This document shows, in pieces, positions 29,487-38,468 of a stretch of DNA of 64,000 nt. Position 1 is the first letter of the stretch. Every line of letters starts with the position of its first letter. The position numbers were made by a program, and so were the translations under genes. The notes beneath the pieces are model-generated. The model had not been told where the DNA came from, made no database searches, and saw only the letters and a program-made list of their open reading frames with translations. Where the stretch lies: positions 40,165-104,164 of the forward strand of contig RXJW01000009.1 in NCBI GenBank assembly GCA_003963005.1. The letters are read 5' to 3'. Origin of the DNA: Burkholderiales bacterium. Its GTDB lineage: Bacteria > Pseudomonadota > Gammaproteobacteria > Burkholderiales > Burkholderiaceae_C.

Positions 29487-30626
29487 ATGCCCCAACGACA
29501 ACCCACCCGGCCGACCTTCGGCTGGGACAACCTCAGCGGCGCGACCGCCGCGGGCCTGCCCGCCGTCGACGACCTGCCCCACACCCGGCTGCTCACCAGC
29601 GGCCGGGCGGCGCTGTTCGCCGCGATGAAGGCCCTGGGCGTGGGCACGGGCGACACGGTGCTGGCACCGAGCTACCACTGCCCGACGCTCGTGGCCCCGC
29701 TGCGGGCGGCGGGTGCCACGGTGCAGTTCTATCCGCTGGGCGCCGACGGCCTGCCGCAGCTGGACGACATCACGCCCGCGGCCGGCACGCGGGCCCTCGT
29801 CGTGGCGCAGTTGTTCGGCCTGCCGCGCTCCCTCGCGGCCGTGCGCGGCTGGTGTGATGCGCACGGCATCGCGCTCGTGGAGGACTGCGCCCACAGCTTC
29901 TTCGGGCAGGCCGGTGAACGCGCGGTCGGCCACTGGGGCGATCTGGCCACGGCGAGCCTGTCCAAGTTCTTTCCGGTCCCCGAAGGCGGCCTGCTCGCCA
30001 GCGCCCTGCCGCTCCCGCCCCAGGCGCTGGGGCCGGCAGGCGCCAAGGCCCAGGTGAAGGCCTGGGTCGACCTGCTGGAGCGAGGCAGCGAGCAAGAGCG
30101 CCTCACCGGGCTGAACGCCGGCCTGCGTGCGCTGTTCCGCCTGAAGAACGGGCCGCCCCGCCCCGGCACCGCCGGCGCCACGCCACGCCCGATGACCGAA
30201 GCCGAGATGATGGCCGACTGCGACCTCGCCCGCAGCGAGCAGGCGCCTGCGGCCCTCACGCGCTGGCTCACCGGCCTGCCGCGCGAACGCATCGTGGCGC
30301 GCCGCCGCCGCCATTTCGGCCGGCTGCAGGCGCGCTGCAGCCACCTGCACAACGCCCATCCCTTGATGGGGCCGCTGCCGGCCGACGCGGCGCCTTATGT
30401 CCTGCCGCTGTGGGTCAATGCGCCTGAACCCGTCTACACCGCGCTGCGTGAGGCCGGCTGTGCCGTGTTCCGCTGGGACCGCATCTGGCCCGGCGTGCCC
30501 GACTTCCCCGGCGACCATGGGGCGCTCTGGCGCACCCACGTGCTGCAACTGCTCTGCCACCAGGACCTGACCGACGCCCAGATCGACCACACGGCCGACC
30601 TGCTGGCCCACCACCTGCATCCATGA
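29487..30626 (+). CDS. DegT/DnrJ/EryC1-type PLP-dependent aminotransferase
   Basis: 379 aa. The fold-type I PLP features are TSGRAALFAAMKALGVGTGDTVLAPSYHCPTLVAPLRAAGA, the Asp that holds the pyridine nitrogen in ALVEDCAHSFFG, and the Schiff-base Lys in ATASLSKFFPVPEGGLLAS (about 161). DegT enzymes usually transaminate nucleotide-linked keto-sugars. No other sugar-nucleotide genes are here, so the substrate is unknown; a modification of an exported glycolipid is possible. It lies 17 bases after the lipocalin gene and overlaps the following MsbA-like gene. Confidence 0.86.
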   Translation: MPQRQPTRPTFGWDNLSGATAAGLPAVDDLPHTRLLTSGRAALFAAMKALGVGTGDTVLAPSYHCPTLVAPLRAAGATVQFYPLGADGLPQLDDITPAAGTRALVVAQLFGLPRSLAAVRGWCDAHGIALVEDCAHSFFGQAGERAVGHWGDLATASLSKFFPVPEGGLLASALPLPPQALGPAGAKAQVKAWVDLLERGSEQERLTGLNAGLRALFRLKNGPPRPGTAGATPRPMTEAEMMADCDLARSEQAPAALTRWLTGLPRERIVARRRRHFGRLQARCSHLHNAHPLMGPLPADAAPYVLPLWVNAPEPVYTALREAGCAVFRWDRIWPGVPDFPGDHGALWRTHVLQLLCHQDLTDAQIDHTADLLAHHLHP

Positions 30627-32440
30627 GTTCCAACACCGACCGTCCCGCTGCCAAACACGCCCGCTCGCTCAGCGGCCTGGCGCCCTTCCTGCGCCCCTAC
30701 CGCCTGCGCATCGCGCTCGCCATCCTCACCCTGCTGCTGGCCGCGCTCGCCACGCTGGCCTTTCCGCTGGCGCTGCGCGGCCTGATCGATGCCGGCTTCG
30801 AGGCCGGCAACCCCGGCGAGCGGCTGATGGCCTTGCGCGAGCACTTCCTCGCGATGTTCGCTGTCGGCGCGGCGCTGGGCATCTTCTCGGCCTCGCGCTT
30901 CTACATGGTCACCTGGCTGGGCGAACGGGTCACGGCGGACCTGCGCAACGCGATCTACACCCACGTGCTGAAGCAGAGCCCCGAGTTCTTCGAGACGACG
31001 CAGACCGGCGAGGTGCTGTCGCGCATCACGACCGACACGACCGTCGTGCAGACCGTGGTCGGCTCCAGCCTGTCGATGGGCCTGCGCAACGTGGTGATGG
31101 GGGCCGGCGCACTGATCATGCTGGTCGTCACCAACCCCTACGTGATGGGCCAGGTGCTCGGCATCCTCGTGCTCATCGTGGCACCGGCGCTGTACTTCGG
31201 CCGTCGTGTGCGCAAGCTCTCCCGCGCCAGCCAGGACCGCGTGGCCGACACCTCGGCCATTGCCGCCGAAGTGCTGAACGCCGTCAGCGTGGTGCAGAGC
31301 TACACGCAGGAGGCAGCCGAGGCCCGTCGCTTCTCGTCGGCGAGCGAAGCCGCCTTCGACACCGCCCGCAAGCGCACCAAGGTGCGCAGTCTGCTGGTCG
31401 CCTTCATCATCACCGGCGTGTTCGGCGCCATGCTGTGGGGCCTGTACCAGGGCACGCAGGCTGTCATCGCCGGCAAGATCTCGGCGGGCCACCTCGGGCA
31501 GACCGTGGTCTACGTGACGCTGCTGGTCAGCAGCGTGGCCGTGCTGGCCGAGGTGTGGGGCGACGTGCTGCGTGCGGCGGGGGCGACCGAGCGGCTGATC
31601 GAGCTGATGCACGCGCGCTCGCCGGTCGCCGACCCGCCGCAGCCCCGACCGCTGCCGGCCACGCGGGGCGGCAGCCGCGTCGAGTTCGACCGCATCGGCT
31701 TCCACTACCCCTCACGCCCCGGCACACCGGCGCTGGATGGCCTGAGCCTGACGATCGAGCCCGGCGAGACCGTGGCCCTCGTCGGCCCGAGTGGCGCCGG
31801 CAAGACGACCGTCTTCCAGCTGCTGCTGCGCTTCTACGACCGGCAATCCGGCGAGATCCGCGTCAACGGCGTGCCCACGCAGCAACTGAAGCTCGCCGAC
31901 CTGCGCGCCAGCGTCGGCCTCGTGCCGCAGGACAGCGTCATCTTCTCGACGACCGCGATGGAGAACATCCGCTACGGCCGGCCGACCGCGACGGACGACG
32001 AGGTCATGGCCGCCGCCCGCGCCGCCTTCGCCGACGACTTCATCCGCGCGCTGCCCGACGGCTACCACAGCTTCCTGGGCGAACGCGGCGTGCGGCTGTC
32101 CGGCGGCCAGCGCCAGCGCATCAGCATCGCCCGCGCGATGCTCAAGAACCCGCCGCTGCTGCTGCTGGACGAAGCCACCAGCGCACTGGACGCCGAGAGC
32201 GAACGCGTCGTGCAGGCCGCGCTCGAAGCCGCCATGCTGGACCGCACCACGCTCGTCATCGCCCACCGCCTGGCCACGATCCAGAAGGCCGACCGCATCG
32301 TCGTGCTGGAGGCCGGTCGCATCGTCGACATCGGCCGGCATGACGAACTCGTCGCGCGTGGCGGGCTGTACGCCAAGCTGGCGGCCATGCAGTTCGGACT
32401 CGAAACCGAGGGTGCCGCTGCCGCGGCCGTGGCGGCATGA
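30623..32440 (+). CDS. MsbA-like ABC exporter (fused transmembrane and ATPase domains)
   Basis: 605 aa. An ABC type-1 transmembrane domain with six segments (about 25-310) is followed by a nucleotide-binding domain (about 355-590). Motifs are Walker [13 protein letters not shown]-loop VPQDSVIF, signature [15 protein letters not shown], Walker [13 protein letters not shown] and IAHRL. It resembles the lipid A/drug exporter group (subfamily B). The start sits inside the upstream stop (ATGA), as does the stop with the following ORF. A lipid or glycolipid substrate is inferred from subfamily and neighbours. Confidence 0.93.
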   Translation: MSSNTDRPAAKHARSLSGLAPFLRPYRLRIALAILTLLLAALATLAFPLALRGLIDAGFEAGNPGERLMALREHFLAMFAVGAALGIFSASRFYMVTWLGERVTADLRNAIYTHVLKQSPEFFETTQTGEVLSRITTDTTVVQTVVGSSLSMGLRNVVMGAGALIMLVVTNPYVMGQVLGILVLIVAPALYFGRRVRKLSRASQDRVADTSAIAAEVLNAVSVVQSYTQEAAEARRFSSASEAAFDTARKRTKVRSLLVAFIITGVFGAMLWGLYQGTQAVIAGKISAGHLGQTVVYVTLLVSSVAVLAEVWGDVLRAAGATERLIELMHARSPVADPPQPRPLPATRGGSRVEFDRIGFHYPSRPGTPALDGLSLTIEPGETVALVGPSGAGKTTVFQLLLRFYDRQSGEIRVNGVPTQQLKLADLRASVGLVPQDSVIFSTTAMENIRYGRPTATDDEVMAAARAAFADDFIRALPDGYHSFLGERGVRLSGGQRQRISIARAMLKNPPLLLLDEATSALDAESERVVQAALEAAMLDRTTLVIAHRLATIQKADRIVVLEAGRIVDIGRHDELVARGGLYAKLAAMQFGLETEGAAAAAVAA

Positions 32441-32658
32441 ACCCGCCCGTGCCACCCGCCGCCCAGCCGCTGACGGCCCGGGACAAGGCCCGCCTGAGCC
32501 AAGACCGCAAGACCTACTACGTCGCCGCCGTGCTCGACAAGGCCAGCAGCGCCCGCCTGCTGGCCCCCCTGCCCGGCCAGGTGACGCTGCCGGGCCCGGA
32601 TGGCGCGTCGCTGGTGCTGACGCTGCCCGTGCCGAACCGCGGACAATGCCCCCCATGA
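32437..32658 (+). CDS. Hypothetical 73-aa protein between the exporter gene and thyA
   Basis: 73 aa ([20 protein letters not shown].., ending PNRGQCPP). The frame is joined to both neighbours by ATGA overlaps, which argues that it is translated rather than chance. It is Pro-rich at the start, has a basic central part ([20 protein letters not shown]) and no signal peptide or membrane segment. I do not recognise a family. It may exist mainly to carry translation from the exporter gene into thyA. Confidence 0.55.
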   Translation: MNPPVPPAAQPLTARDKARLSQDRKTYYVAAVLDKASSARLLAPLPGQVTLPGPDGASLVLTLPVPNRGQCPP

Positions 32659-33461
32659 GCACGACGCCCCGCCAATACGAAGACTTCATGCGCCATGTGT
32701 TCGAGCATGGCGTGCAAAAGAGCGACCGCACCGGCACCGGCACGCGCAGCGTGTTCGGGCATCAGATGCGCTTCGACCTCGCCGCCGGTTTCCCGCTGGT
32801 CACGACCAAGAAGGTCCACCTCAAGTCGATCATCCTGGAACTGCTGTGGTTCCTGCGCGGCGACAGCAACGTCAAGTGGCTGCAGGAGCGCGGCGTGACG
32901 ATCTGGGACGAGTGGGCGCGCCCCGACGGTGACCTCGGCCCGGTCTACGGCGTCCAGTGGCGCTCCTGGCCCACGCCCGACGGCGGGCACATCGACCAGA
33001 TCGCCGATGTCGTCAAGACCCTCAAGACCAACCCCGACAGCCGCCGCATCATCGTCAGTGCCTGGAACGTGGCGGACCTGCCCAAGATGGCGCTGATGCC
33101 GTGCCATGCGTTCTTCCAGTTCTACGTGGCCGACGGCAAGCTCAGCTGCCAGCTCTACCAGCGCAGCGCCGACATCTTCCTCGGCGTGCCCTTCAACATC
33201 GCCTCCTACGCGCTGCTGACGATGATGCTGGCCCAGCAGTGCGACCTGCAGCTCGGCGACTTCGTCTGGACGGGTGGCGACTGCCACATCTACGACAACC
33301 ACGTCGAGCAGGTGCAGACGCAGCTCGCGCGAGACCCGCGGCCCTACCCGACGATGACGATCAAGCGCCGCCCGGCGTCGATCTTCGACTACGCCTTCGA
33401 GGACTTCGAGCTGAGCGGCTACGACCCCCATCCCGCCATCAAGGCGCCGGTGGCCGTATGA
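32655..33461 (+). CDS. thyA: Thymidylate synthase ThyA
   Basis: 268 aa, near the E. coli length of 264. It methylates dUMP with 5,10-methylene-THF, giving dTMP and dihydrofolate. Motifs include [19 protein letters not shown], the nucleophile Cys in [25 protein letters not shown] (about 150), [16 protein letters not shown] and the dUMP-binding [11 protein letters not shown]. Its start overlaps the upstream ORF and its stop overlaps folA by ATGA, so the two enzymes of the dTMP cycle are translationally coupled. Confidence 0.97.
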   Translation: MSTTPRQYEDFMRHVFEHGVQKSDRTGTGTRSVFGHQMRFDLAAGFPLVTTKKVHLKSIILELLWFLRGDSNVKWLQERGVTIWDEWARPDGDLGPVYGVQWRSWPTPDGGHIDQIADVVKTLKTNPDSRRIIVSAWNVADLPKMALMPCHAFFQFYVADGKLSCQLYQRSADIFLGVPFNIASYALLTMMLAQQCDLQLGDFVWTGGDCHIYDNHVEQVQTQLARDPRPYPTMTIKRRPASIFDYAFEDFELSGYDPHPAIKAPVAV

Positions 33462-33949
33462 GCCGCATCACGCTGGTGGCGGCCGTGGCGCGCGACGGCG
33501 CCATCGGCCGGGACAACGCGCTGCTGTGGCACTTGCCCGACGACCTCGCGCGGTTCAAGGCCCTCACGCTCGGCAAGCCCGTGATCATGGGCCGCAAGAC
33601 CTGGGATTCGTTGCCGCCGCGCTTTCGGCCGCTGCCCGGGCGGCGCAACCTGGTGGTGAGCCGCCGCCTGGCGGACCTGCCGGGTGCCGAGGTCGTGCCG
33701 AGCGTGGAGGCGGCCCTGGCCGCCTGTCCGGAACCCGAGGTGTGCGTCATCGGTGGCGGCGAGATCTACGCCTTGGCCCTGCCCCTGGCCGACCGACTTG
33801 CGTTGACCGAGGTGGACGCCACCTACCCTGATGCCGACCGCCACTTCCCGGCCTGGCCGCGCGACCGCTTCACCGAGGCCTCGCGGGAAGCCCGCACCAG
33901 CGCTGACGGCCTCCGCTACGCTTTTGTCGACTACCTTCGCAAGGAGTAA
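33458..33949 (+). CDS. folA: Dihydrofolate reductase
   Basis: 163 aa. DHFR regenerates tetrahydrofolate after ThyA, using NADPH; it is the trimethoprim target. Landmarks are [34 protein letters not shown] (with the catalytic acidic residue in LPDDL), [14 protein letters not shown], the NADPH-binding NLVVSRR, and [13 protein letters not shown]. No plasmid-type resistance variant features are evident. It overlaps thyA by 4 bases and is followed 3 bases later by a DUF4337 gene. Confidence 0.96.
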   Translation: MSRITLVAAVARDGAIGRDNALLWHLPDDLARFKALTLGKPVIMGRKTWDSLPPRFRPLPGRRNLVVSRRLADLPGAEVVPSVEAALAACPEPEVCVIGGGEIYALALPLADRLALTEVDATYPDADRHFPAWPRDRFTEASREARTSADGLRYAFVDYLRKE

Positions 33950-33952
33950 CTC

Positions 33953-34534
33953 ATGTCCGGAAACGGCTTTCACGTCCACGGTCCGCATGACCACGAACTC
34001 GAACACGCCGCCCAGCACGAGCCCAAGGGCTTCGCGGGCCAACTCGCGGTCATCACCGCCATCCTCGCCACGGTGGGCGCCTTCTTCTCATACATGGGCG
34101 GTGCCACGCAGGCCAATGCAGCCCTCTACAAGAACGACGCGGCCATCAAGAAGACCGAGGCCAGCAACCAGTGGAACTACTACCAGGCCAAGAGCAGCAA
34201 GCAGAACCTGGCAGAGCTGGCCCTGGACCTGAGCGGCAACGACGACCAGAAGGCCAAGTATCGCGACAAGGTCGCGCGCTACGAGAAAGAAAAGGCCGAG
34301 ATCAAGGAAAAGGCCGAGGCGCTGGAAGCCGAGTCCAAGCACTTCGACGAACTCAGCGAAGCCCAGATGCACCAGCACCATCGCTGGGCCCAGGCCACCA
34401 CGGCGCTGCAGGTGTCCATTGCCGTCGCGGCGATTGCGCTGCTGACCAAGCGCCGCTGGATGGAGTGGGCAACGATCCTGGTCGGCGGCGCCGGCTGTGT
34501 GTGGGGCGGCCTGGCCGCGGCACACATCATCTGA
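33953..34534 (+). CDS. DUF4337 family membrane protein
   Basis: 193 aa. A His-rich N-terminus (HVHGPHDHELEHAAQHE) precedes one membrane segment (AVITAILATVGAFFSYMGG). A long charged helix follows that is likely to be coiled coil (about 85-150: KYRDKVARYEKEKAEIKEKAEALEAES). Two C-terminal hydrophobic segments end the protein. The NQWNYYQAKSSKQNLAEL segment is characteristic of DUF4337. The function of the family is unknown. GGAG lies just upstream, inside the folA end. It is the last gene of the plus-strand run. Confidence 0.87.
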   Translation: MSGNGFHVHGPHDHELEHAAQHEPKGFAGQLAVITAILATVGAFFSYMGGATQANAALYKNDAAIKKTEASNQWNYYQAKSSKQNLAELALDLSGNDDQKAKYRDKVARYEKEKAEIKEKAEALEAESKHFDELSEAQMHQHHRWAQATTALQVSIAVAAIALLTKRRWMEWATILVGGAGCVWGGLAAAHII

Positions 34535-34552
34535 GCCGGCTGCGGCCGCGCC

Positions 34553-35665
34553 CTAGCGGGTGACCTCGCGCCACCAGCGCGAGAACGAGCTGCAAACCCT
34601 CGGCACCGCAGGGAAGTACAGCGGCTCATCAGCCACGGTGGCCTGCCGCGGCAGCCAGCGGTTGATGTGCGGATTGCCGACGGTCTGCACGCGAGCGACG
34701 TGGGCCAAGGCGGCCGCCACCTGGCCGGCCTGACCGACCCAGCAGGTGTCGGTCATGGCCGCCAGCCGGGTCATCACCCAGTGCCAGCGCGCCTCGCTCC
34801 AGGGCTGGTGCGCATGGGCTTCGCTGATCACGACGGCAATCACGCGCACGCCGGGCGGCGGGTCGCCCAGTGCCCACGGGTGAGCCAGCCAGACGGCGTC
34901 GGCCTGCACCGCGCTGGGCAATTCGCCGTGGGCAGGTCGCGCCCTCAGCGGCGGTTCGGCCACGGCGGGCGCATCGGCGGGCCCGCCGGGCAACCGCTGC
35001 CGGCTGCGCGCGAAGTCGTCCCAGGCCTCGTAGCTGAGGTCGACCGCACTGCCGCCGCTGTGCCAGGCCCGCGGGGCGAAGCGCGCCACGTTGGCGGCGT
35101 CGAACAGGTAGGGTTTGTGGCTGCCGGTGCCGGCGACCCATTGCCAGCTCAGGTGGTTGCTGGCGAGGTCGCCGTCGAGCAGGTGCGCGTAGAGCCAGTC
35201 GGCCCCGGCGCGCCAGTGGACCTTGCGGCCGTGAACGACATAACTCGCCAGCCACATGCGGGCATGGTTGTGCAGCGTGCCGGTGGCGTAGAGCGTGCGC
35301 ACGGCCTGGTCGACGACCGGCACGCCCGTGGCGCCCTGCCGGATGTCGTCGGGCAACTCGCGGGCGTAGGCGCTGTCGGGCAAGGGCCCCTCGTGCAGGC
35401 TGCGCAGGATGCCGTCGCCCCGGTGTGCCCACACATGCCGGAAGAACTCGCGCCAGCCGAACTCGTAGACAAGCTTGTGTTCCGTCGGCAGGCGCAGCGC
35501 GGCCAGGCATTCCGGCACGCTGAGCAGGCCGTGGGTCAGGTAGGGCGAGAGCCCGGTCACGGCACCTTCGAGGTGGTTGCGGGTCCGGGCATAGGCCGAG
35601 GCGTCCACGGCTGCGAGCCGGGCGAGTGCAGCCTCGCGGGTGGGTGGCAAAGGGTGCGGGTTCAA
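34553..35665 (-). CDS. Stand-alone photolyase/cryptochrome FAD-binding domain protein
   Basis: About 370 aa from the TTG that overlaps the upstream stop (TTGA); the longer track ORF runs back into the other gene. The sequence corresponds to the C-terminal FAD-binding domain of DNA photolyases, with no N-terminal antenna domain: SPYLTHGLLSVPECLAAL, VYEFGWREFFRHVWAHRG, PVVDQAVRTLYATGTLHNHARMWLASYVV, the FAD-contacting DGDLASNHLSWQWVAGTGSHKPYLF. A C-terminal extension of about 140 aa (VIAVVISEAHAHQPWSEARW) does not look like the photolyase fold. It is probably not a degraded photolyase, because all FAD-binding motifs are intact and it is coupled to the gene before it. Confidence 0.82.
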   Translation of the reverse strand: MNPHPLPPTREAALARLAAVDASAYARTRNHLEGAVTGLSPYLTHGLLSVPECLAALRLPTEHKLVYEFGWREFFRHVWAHRGDGILRSLHEGPLPDSAYARELPDDIRQGATGVPVVDQAVRTLYATGTLHNHARMWLASYVVHGRKVHWRAGADWLYAHLLDGDLASNHLSWQWVAGTGSHKPYLFDAANVARFAPRAWHSGGSAVDLSYEAWDDFARSRQRLPGGPADAPAVAEPPLRARPAHGELPSAVQADAVWLAHPWALGDPPPGVRVIAVVISEAHAHQPWSEARWHWVMTRLAAMTDTCWVGQAGQVAAALAHVARVQTVGNPHINRWLPRQATVADEPLYFPAVPRVCSSFSRWWREVTR

Positions 35666-37203
35666 CGTGCGCTCCGGATCGCCTGCGCCTGCGCACGGAT
35701 GCGCTCGCGCTCGGCCTCGGCGATGCGGCCCACGCCGCGCACCTGAAGCGCCAGGCGCGGATGGTCGGCGAAGCGCTGCTCGTGGCGCAGCAGGAAGTCC
35801 CAGTACAGCGTCGTGAACGGGCAGGCGCGCTCGCCCACGCGCTCGTCCGGACGGTAGCGGCAGCTGCCGCACAGCGGGCTCTGGCGCGAGATGTACTTGC
35901 CGCTCGCGATGTAGGGCTTGCTCGCCATCAGGCCGCCGTCGGCGTACTGGCTCATGCCGATCGTGTTGGGCAGTTCCACCCACTCCACGGCGTCCACGTA
36001 CACGCTCAGGTACCAGGCATGCACCTGCGCCGGTTCCACGCCGTACAGCAGCGCGAACAGGCCGGTCACCATCAGGCGCTGGATGTGGTGGGCGTAGCCG
36101 TGCTCCAGCGTCTGCGCGATGGCGTCACGCAGGCAGGCCATGTCCGTGTCACCGGTCCAGTAGAACGCGGGCAGGTCGTGGTGGGCCTCCAGCGCATTGC
36201 CTTCGGCATAGGCGGGCATGCGTGTCCAGTAGATGCCGCGCACGTACTCGCGCCAGCCCAGGATCTGCCGGATGAAGCCCTCGCCGCTGGCAATCGGCAC
36301 GCGGCCCGCGCGCACCTCGGCCTCGGCGGCGGCAACGACCTCCTGCGGCGTCAGCAGCTTGAGGTTCAGGGCCGCCGACAGCTGGGCGTGATAGAGCCAC
36401 GGCTCGCCGGGCCAGATCGCATCCTGGTACGGCCCGAAGAGCGGCAGTCGCTCGCGGATGAAGGCATCCAACGCCTGCAACGCCTGCGCCCGCGTGAGCG
36501 GCCACGCAAAGCTGTCGAGCCGGCCGGGATGCGCGCCGAAGCGCTCGCGCACCAGGGCGATGACCTCGCGCGTGACCGCGTCGGGCTCGAAGCGCGGCGG
36601 CTGCGGCAGGTCGAAGCCCGGGCCCTCGGGGCCGAAGGCTTCGCGGTTCTCGACGTCGTAGTTCCACTCGCCCCCCAGCGGCTTGCCGCCGTCCATCAGC
36701 ACGCCGAAGCGCTTGCGCAGCTCGCGGTAGAAGTACTCCATCCGCAGCCCCTTGCGGCCTTGGGCGTGGGCGGCGAAATCGGCGGGCGTGGTGTAGAAGT
36801 GGCGGTCCTCGCGGAGCTGCAGCGGCACGCCCGCTGAGGCGGCCACCGCCTGCAAGGCCTGCAGCACGCGCCAGTCGCCAGGGCGCGTCAGCACGAGGCC
36901 CTGCGGTTTCAGCCTGGCCAGGTCGGCGGCCAGTTGCTCGGCAAGGCCGGCACGCGTGGCCGGGTCGTCCAGGCGCTGGTAGTGCACCGGGCGGCCCGCC
37001 TCGCGCAGGGCCCCCGCGAAATGGCGCATCGCCGCGAGGAAGATCGCGATGCGGGGCTGGCTGCTCCAGACGTGGGTCGACTCCTGCGCCACCTCGGCCA
37101 TCCAGACGGCGTCCTGGGCCGCGTCGAAGCCGTCGAAGGCGGTGGCGTCCAGATCCAGCTGGTCGCCCAGCACGAGCACGAGGTGGCGCACGGGCTCAGG
37201 CAT
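35662..37203 (-). CDS. Fe-S bacterial cryptochrome/(6-4) photolyase (PF04244 type)
   Basis: 513 aa. This is the deoxyribodipyrimidine photolyase-related family, of which Agrobacterium PhrB is the studied (6-4) photolyase. Features are the N-terminal [14 protein letters not shown], the FAD domain ([38 protein letters not shown]) and cysteines for a [4Fe-4S] cluster in [21 protein letters not shown] together with an upstream Cys (DMACLRDA). Expected chromophores are FAD and a ribolumazine. The role is light-driven repair or signalling. It overlaps the DUF2256 gene upstream (8 bases) and the FAD-domain gene downstream. Confidence 0.92.
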   Translation of the reverse strand: MPEPVRHLVLVLGDQLDLDATAFDGFDAAQDAVWMAEVAQESTHVWSSQPRIAIFLAAMRHFAGALREAGRPVHYQRLDDPATRAGLAEQLAADLARLKPQGLVLTRPGDWRVLQALQAVAASAGVPLQLREDRHFYTTPADFAAHAQGRKGLRMEYFYRELRKRFGVLMDGGKPLGGEWNYDVENREAFGPEGPGFDLPQPPRFEPDAVTREVIALVRERFGAHPGRLDSFAWPLTRAQALQALDAFIRERLPLFGPYQDAIWPGEPWLYHAQLSAALNLKLLTPQEVVAAAEAEVRAGRVPIASGEGFIRQILGWREYVRGIYWTRMPAYAEGNALEAHHDLPAFYWTGDTDMACLRDAIAQTLEHGYAHHIQRLMVTGLFALLYGVEPAQVHAWYLSVYVDAVEWVELPNTIGMSQYADGGLMASKPYIASGKYISRQSPLCGSCRYRPDERVGERACPFTTLYWDFLLRHEQRFADHPRLALQVRGVGRIAEAERERIRAQAQAIRSAR

Positions 37204-37375
37204 CCGGTGCGCTCGGACCGGGCTTGTCCCGGCGGCAGCGGTCGCTGCAGTACTTGACCTCCTCCCAGTTGCGCGCCCAGGCCTTGCGCCAGGTCATGGG
37301 TCGGCCGCAGGCCACGCAGGGCTTGCTGGGGAGGTGGGACTTGTTGCCCTTGAAGGCGCTGGTGGAGGCTGGCAT
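37196..37375 (-). CDS. DUF2256 small zinc-ribbon-like protein
   Basis: 59 aa, too short for the supplied ORF track; found by translating the minus strand upstream of the photolyase gene. The sequence starts [20 protein letters not shown] and has two Cys pairs ([14 protein letters not shown] and [13 protein letters not shown]), the DUF2256 pattern. Its stop overlaps the photolyase-family start by 8 bases. DUF2256 genes are frequently linked to PF04244 photolyases, so a helper role such as metal or cluster delivery is plausible but unproven. Confidence 0.88.
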   Translation of the reverse strand: MPASTSAFKGNKSHLPSKPCVACGRPMTWRKAWARNWEEVKYCSDRCRRDKPGPSAPDA

Positions 37376-37442
37376 GCGGTGGGGGCTGTCACGCGACGGC
37401 CGCGATCATCCCGGCCTTGCCCACCCGCTGCAGGCGCGCAGC

Positions 37443-37479
37443 AAAAAGCCCCTGCGGGTCGCTGACCTGCAGGGGCTCT
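37443..37479 (-). terminator. Intrinsic terminator after the tRNA-Val pair
   Basis: Read on the minus strand, AGCCCCTGC pairs with GCAGGGGCT around an inner GGTC/GACC stem, directly followed by TTTTT. This is a canonical Rho-independent terminator and ends the lgt-dnaQ-tRNA transcription unit just before the DUF2256 gene. Confidence 0.85.
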
Positions 37480-37483
37480 TGAC

Positions 37484-37558
37484 TGGTGGGCGGTGCAGGG
37501 TTCGAACCTGCGACCCCTGCCGTGTGAAGGCAGTGCTCTACCGCTGAGCTAACCGCCC
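37484..37558 (-). tRNA. tRNA-Val(CAC), copy 2
   Basis: 75 bases with encoded CCA. The acceptor GGGCGGT pairs with ACCGCCC. The D arm is GCTCAGCGGTAGAGC. The anticodon stem CTGCC/GGCAG encloses TTCACAC, giving anticodon CAC, which reads GUG. The T arm is GCAGGTTCGAACCCTGC. The discriminator is A. It is identical to the copy about 115 bases upstream. Confidence 0.96.
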
Positions 37559-37598
37559 GAATTCATGGGCGCTGGTCTTCAGGTCACCAACCGGGAGT

Positions 37599-37673
37599 TG
37601 GTGGGCGGTGCAGGGTTCGAACCTGCGACCCCTGCCGTGTGAAGGCAGTGCTCTACCGCTGAGCTAACCGCCC
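37599..37673 (-). tRNA. tRNA-Val(CAC), copy 1
   Basis: 75 bases including CCA, the same cloverleaf and CAC anticodon as the neighbouring copy. It lies 55 bases downstream of dnaQ on the same strand with no terminator between, so the pair may be processed from a dnaQ transcript or have its own promoter in that gap. The 40-base spacer to the next copy carries no further gene. Confidence 0.96.
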
Positions 37674-37728
37674 TGAAAACCACCAGGTTCGCACCTGGCT
37701 TGCGGCCCCGTGTGTCGGGAGCCCGCGA

Positions 37729-38460
37729 TTATGCCACGGGTTCGGCCGGTTCCAGAGAACGCCATTTGCTGGCGCCCCCGGCAGCCTTGTCGAGGTCGGC
37801 GAGCATCTTCGCGTGGGCGGCCGCTTCGGCCTCACTCGCGCGCAGCACCGGCAGCTCGAAACGGCTCAGGTCCACGGCCTCGACCGTGGTCTGCCCGTCG
37901 GCGCCGCCGCCGTGGTCGCCGTGCTCGTCCATGAGCAGCGCGTCCTGGCCGCGCGTGAGGCGGATGTAGACGTCGGCCAGCAGCTCCGCGTCCAGCAGTG
38001 CGCCGTGCAGCACGCGCTTGGTGTTGTCCACCTCCAGCCGGCGGCAGAGCGCGTCCAGCGAGTTGGCCTTGCCGGGGTAAAGGTCGCGCGCCATCAGCAG
38101 CGTGTCGCGCACGCCGGCCACGTGATCGGTCAGCACGCCGCGCTTGAGGCGCTTGAGCTCGGCGTTCACGAAGCCGATGTCGAACGGCGCGTTGTGGATG
38201 ACGAGTTCCGCCCCGGCGAGAAAGGCCAGCAGCTGGTCGACGATCTCGGCGAATTTCGGCTTGTCCGACAGGAAGGCCTCGGTCAGGCCGTGCACCTTGA
38301 GCGCATCCTCGTGGCTGGCGCGCTCGGGGTTGATGTAGAGATGCAGGTTGTTGCCGGTGAGCTGGCGGTTGATCATCTCCACGCAGCCGATTTCGATGAT
38401 GCGGTCGCCCTTGTCAGCCTCCAGGCCGGTGGTTTCCGTGTCGAAGAAGATCTGTCGCAT
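37729..38460 (-). CDS. dnaQ: DNA polymerase III epsilon subunit (3'-5' proofreading exonuclease)
   Basis: 243 aa from the internal ATG giving MRQIFFDTETTGLEADKGD; the track ORF extends into lgt. Exonuclease motifs are Exo I DTETTG, Exo II IHNAPFDIGFVNAEL and Exo III-epsilon HGALLDAELLADVYIRL with the catalytic His and Asp. The C-terminus, which tethers epsilon to DnaE, ends KWRSLEPAEPVA. It corrects misincorporated bases in the replisome. It lies 8 bases after lgt, an apparent operon. Confidence 0.96.
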   Translation of the reverse strand: MRQIFFDTETTGLEADKGDRIIEIGCVEMINRQLTGNNLHLYINPERASHEDALKVHGLTEAFLSDKPKFAEIVDQLLAFLAGAELVIHNAPFDIGFVNAELKRLKRGVLTDHVAGVRDTLLMARDLYPGKANSLDALCRRLEVDNTKRVLHGALLDAELLADVYIRLTRGQDALLMDEHGDHGGGADGQTTVEAVDLSRFELPVLRASEAEAAAHAKMLADLDKAAGGASKWRSLEPAEPVA

Positions 38461-38468
38461 GGCGGTGC

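Noticed and set aside
34553-35983. Longer 476-aa version of the FAD-domain protein, or a photolyase pseudogene
   Set aside because: The extra 106 residues are an out-of-frame reading of the photolyase-family gene end and do not encode an antenna domain. The FAD domain itself is intact, so neither the extension nor a pseudogene call is supported.
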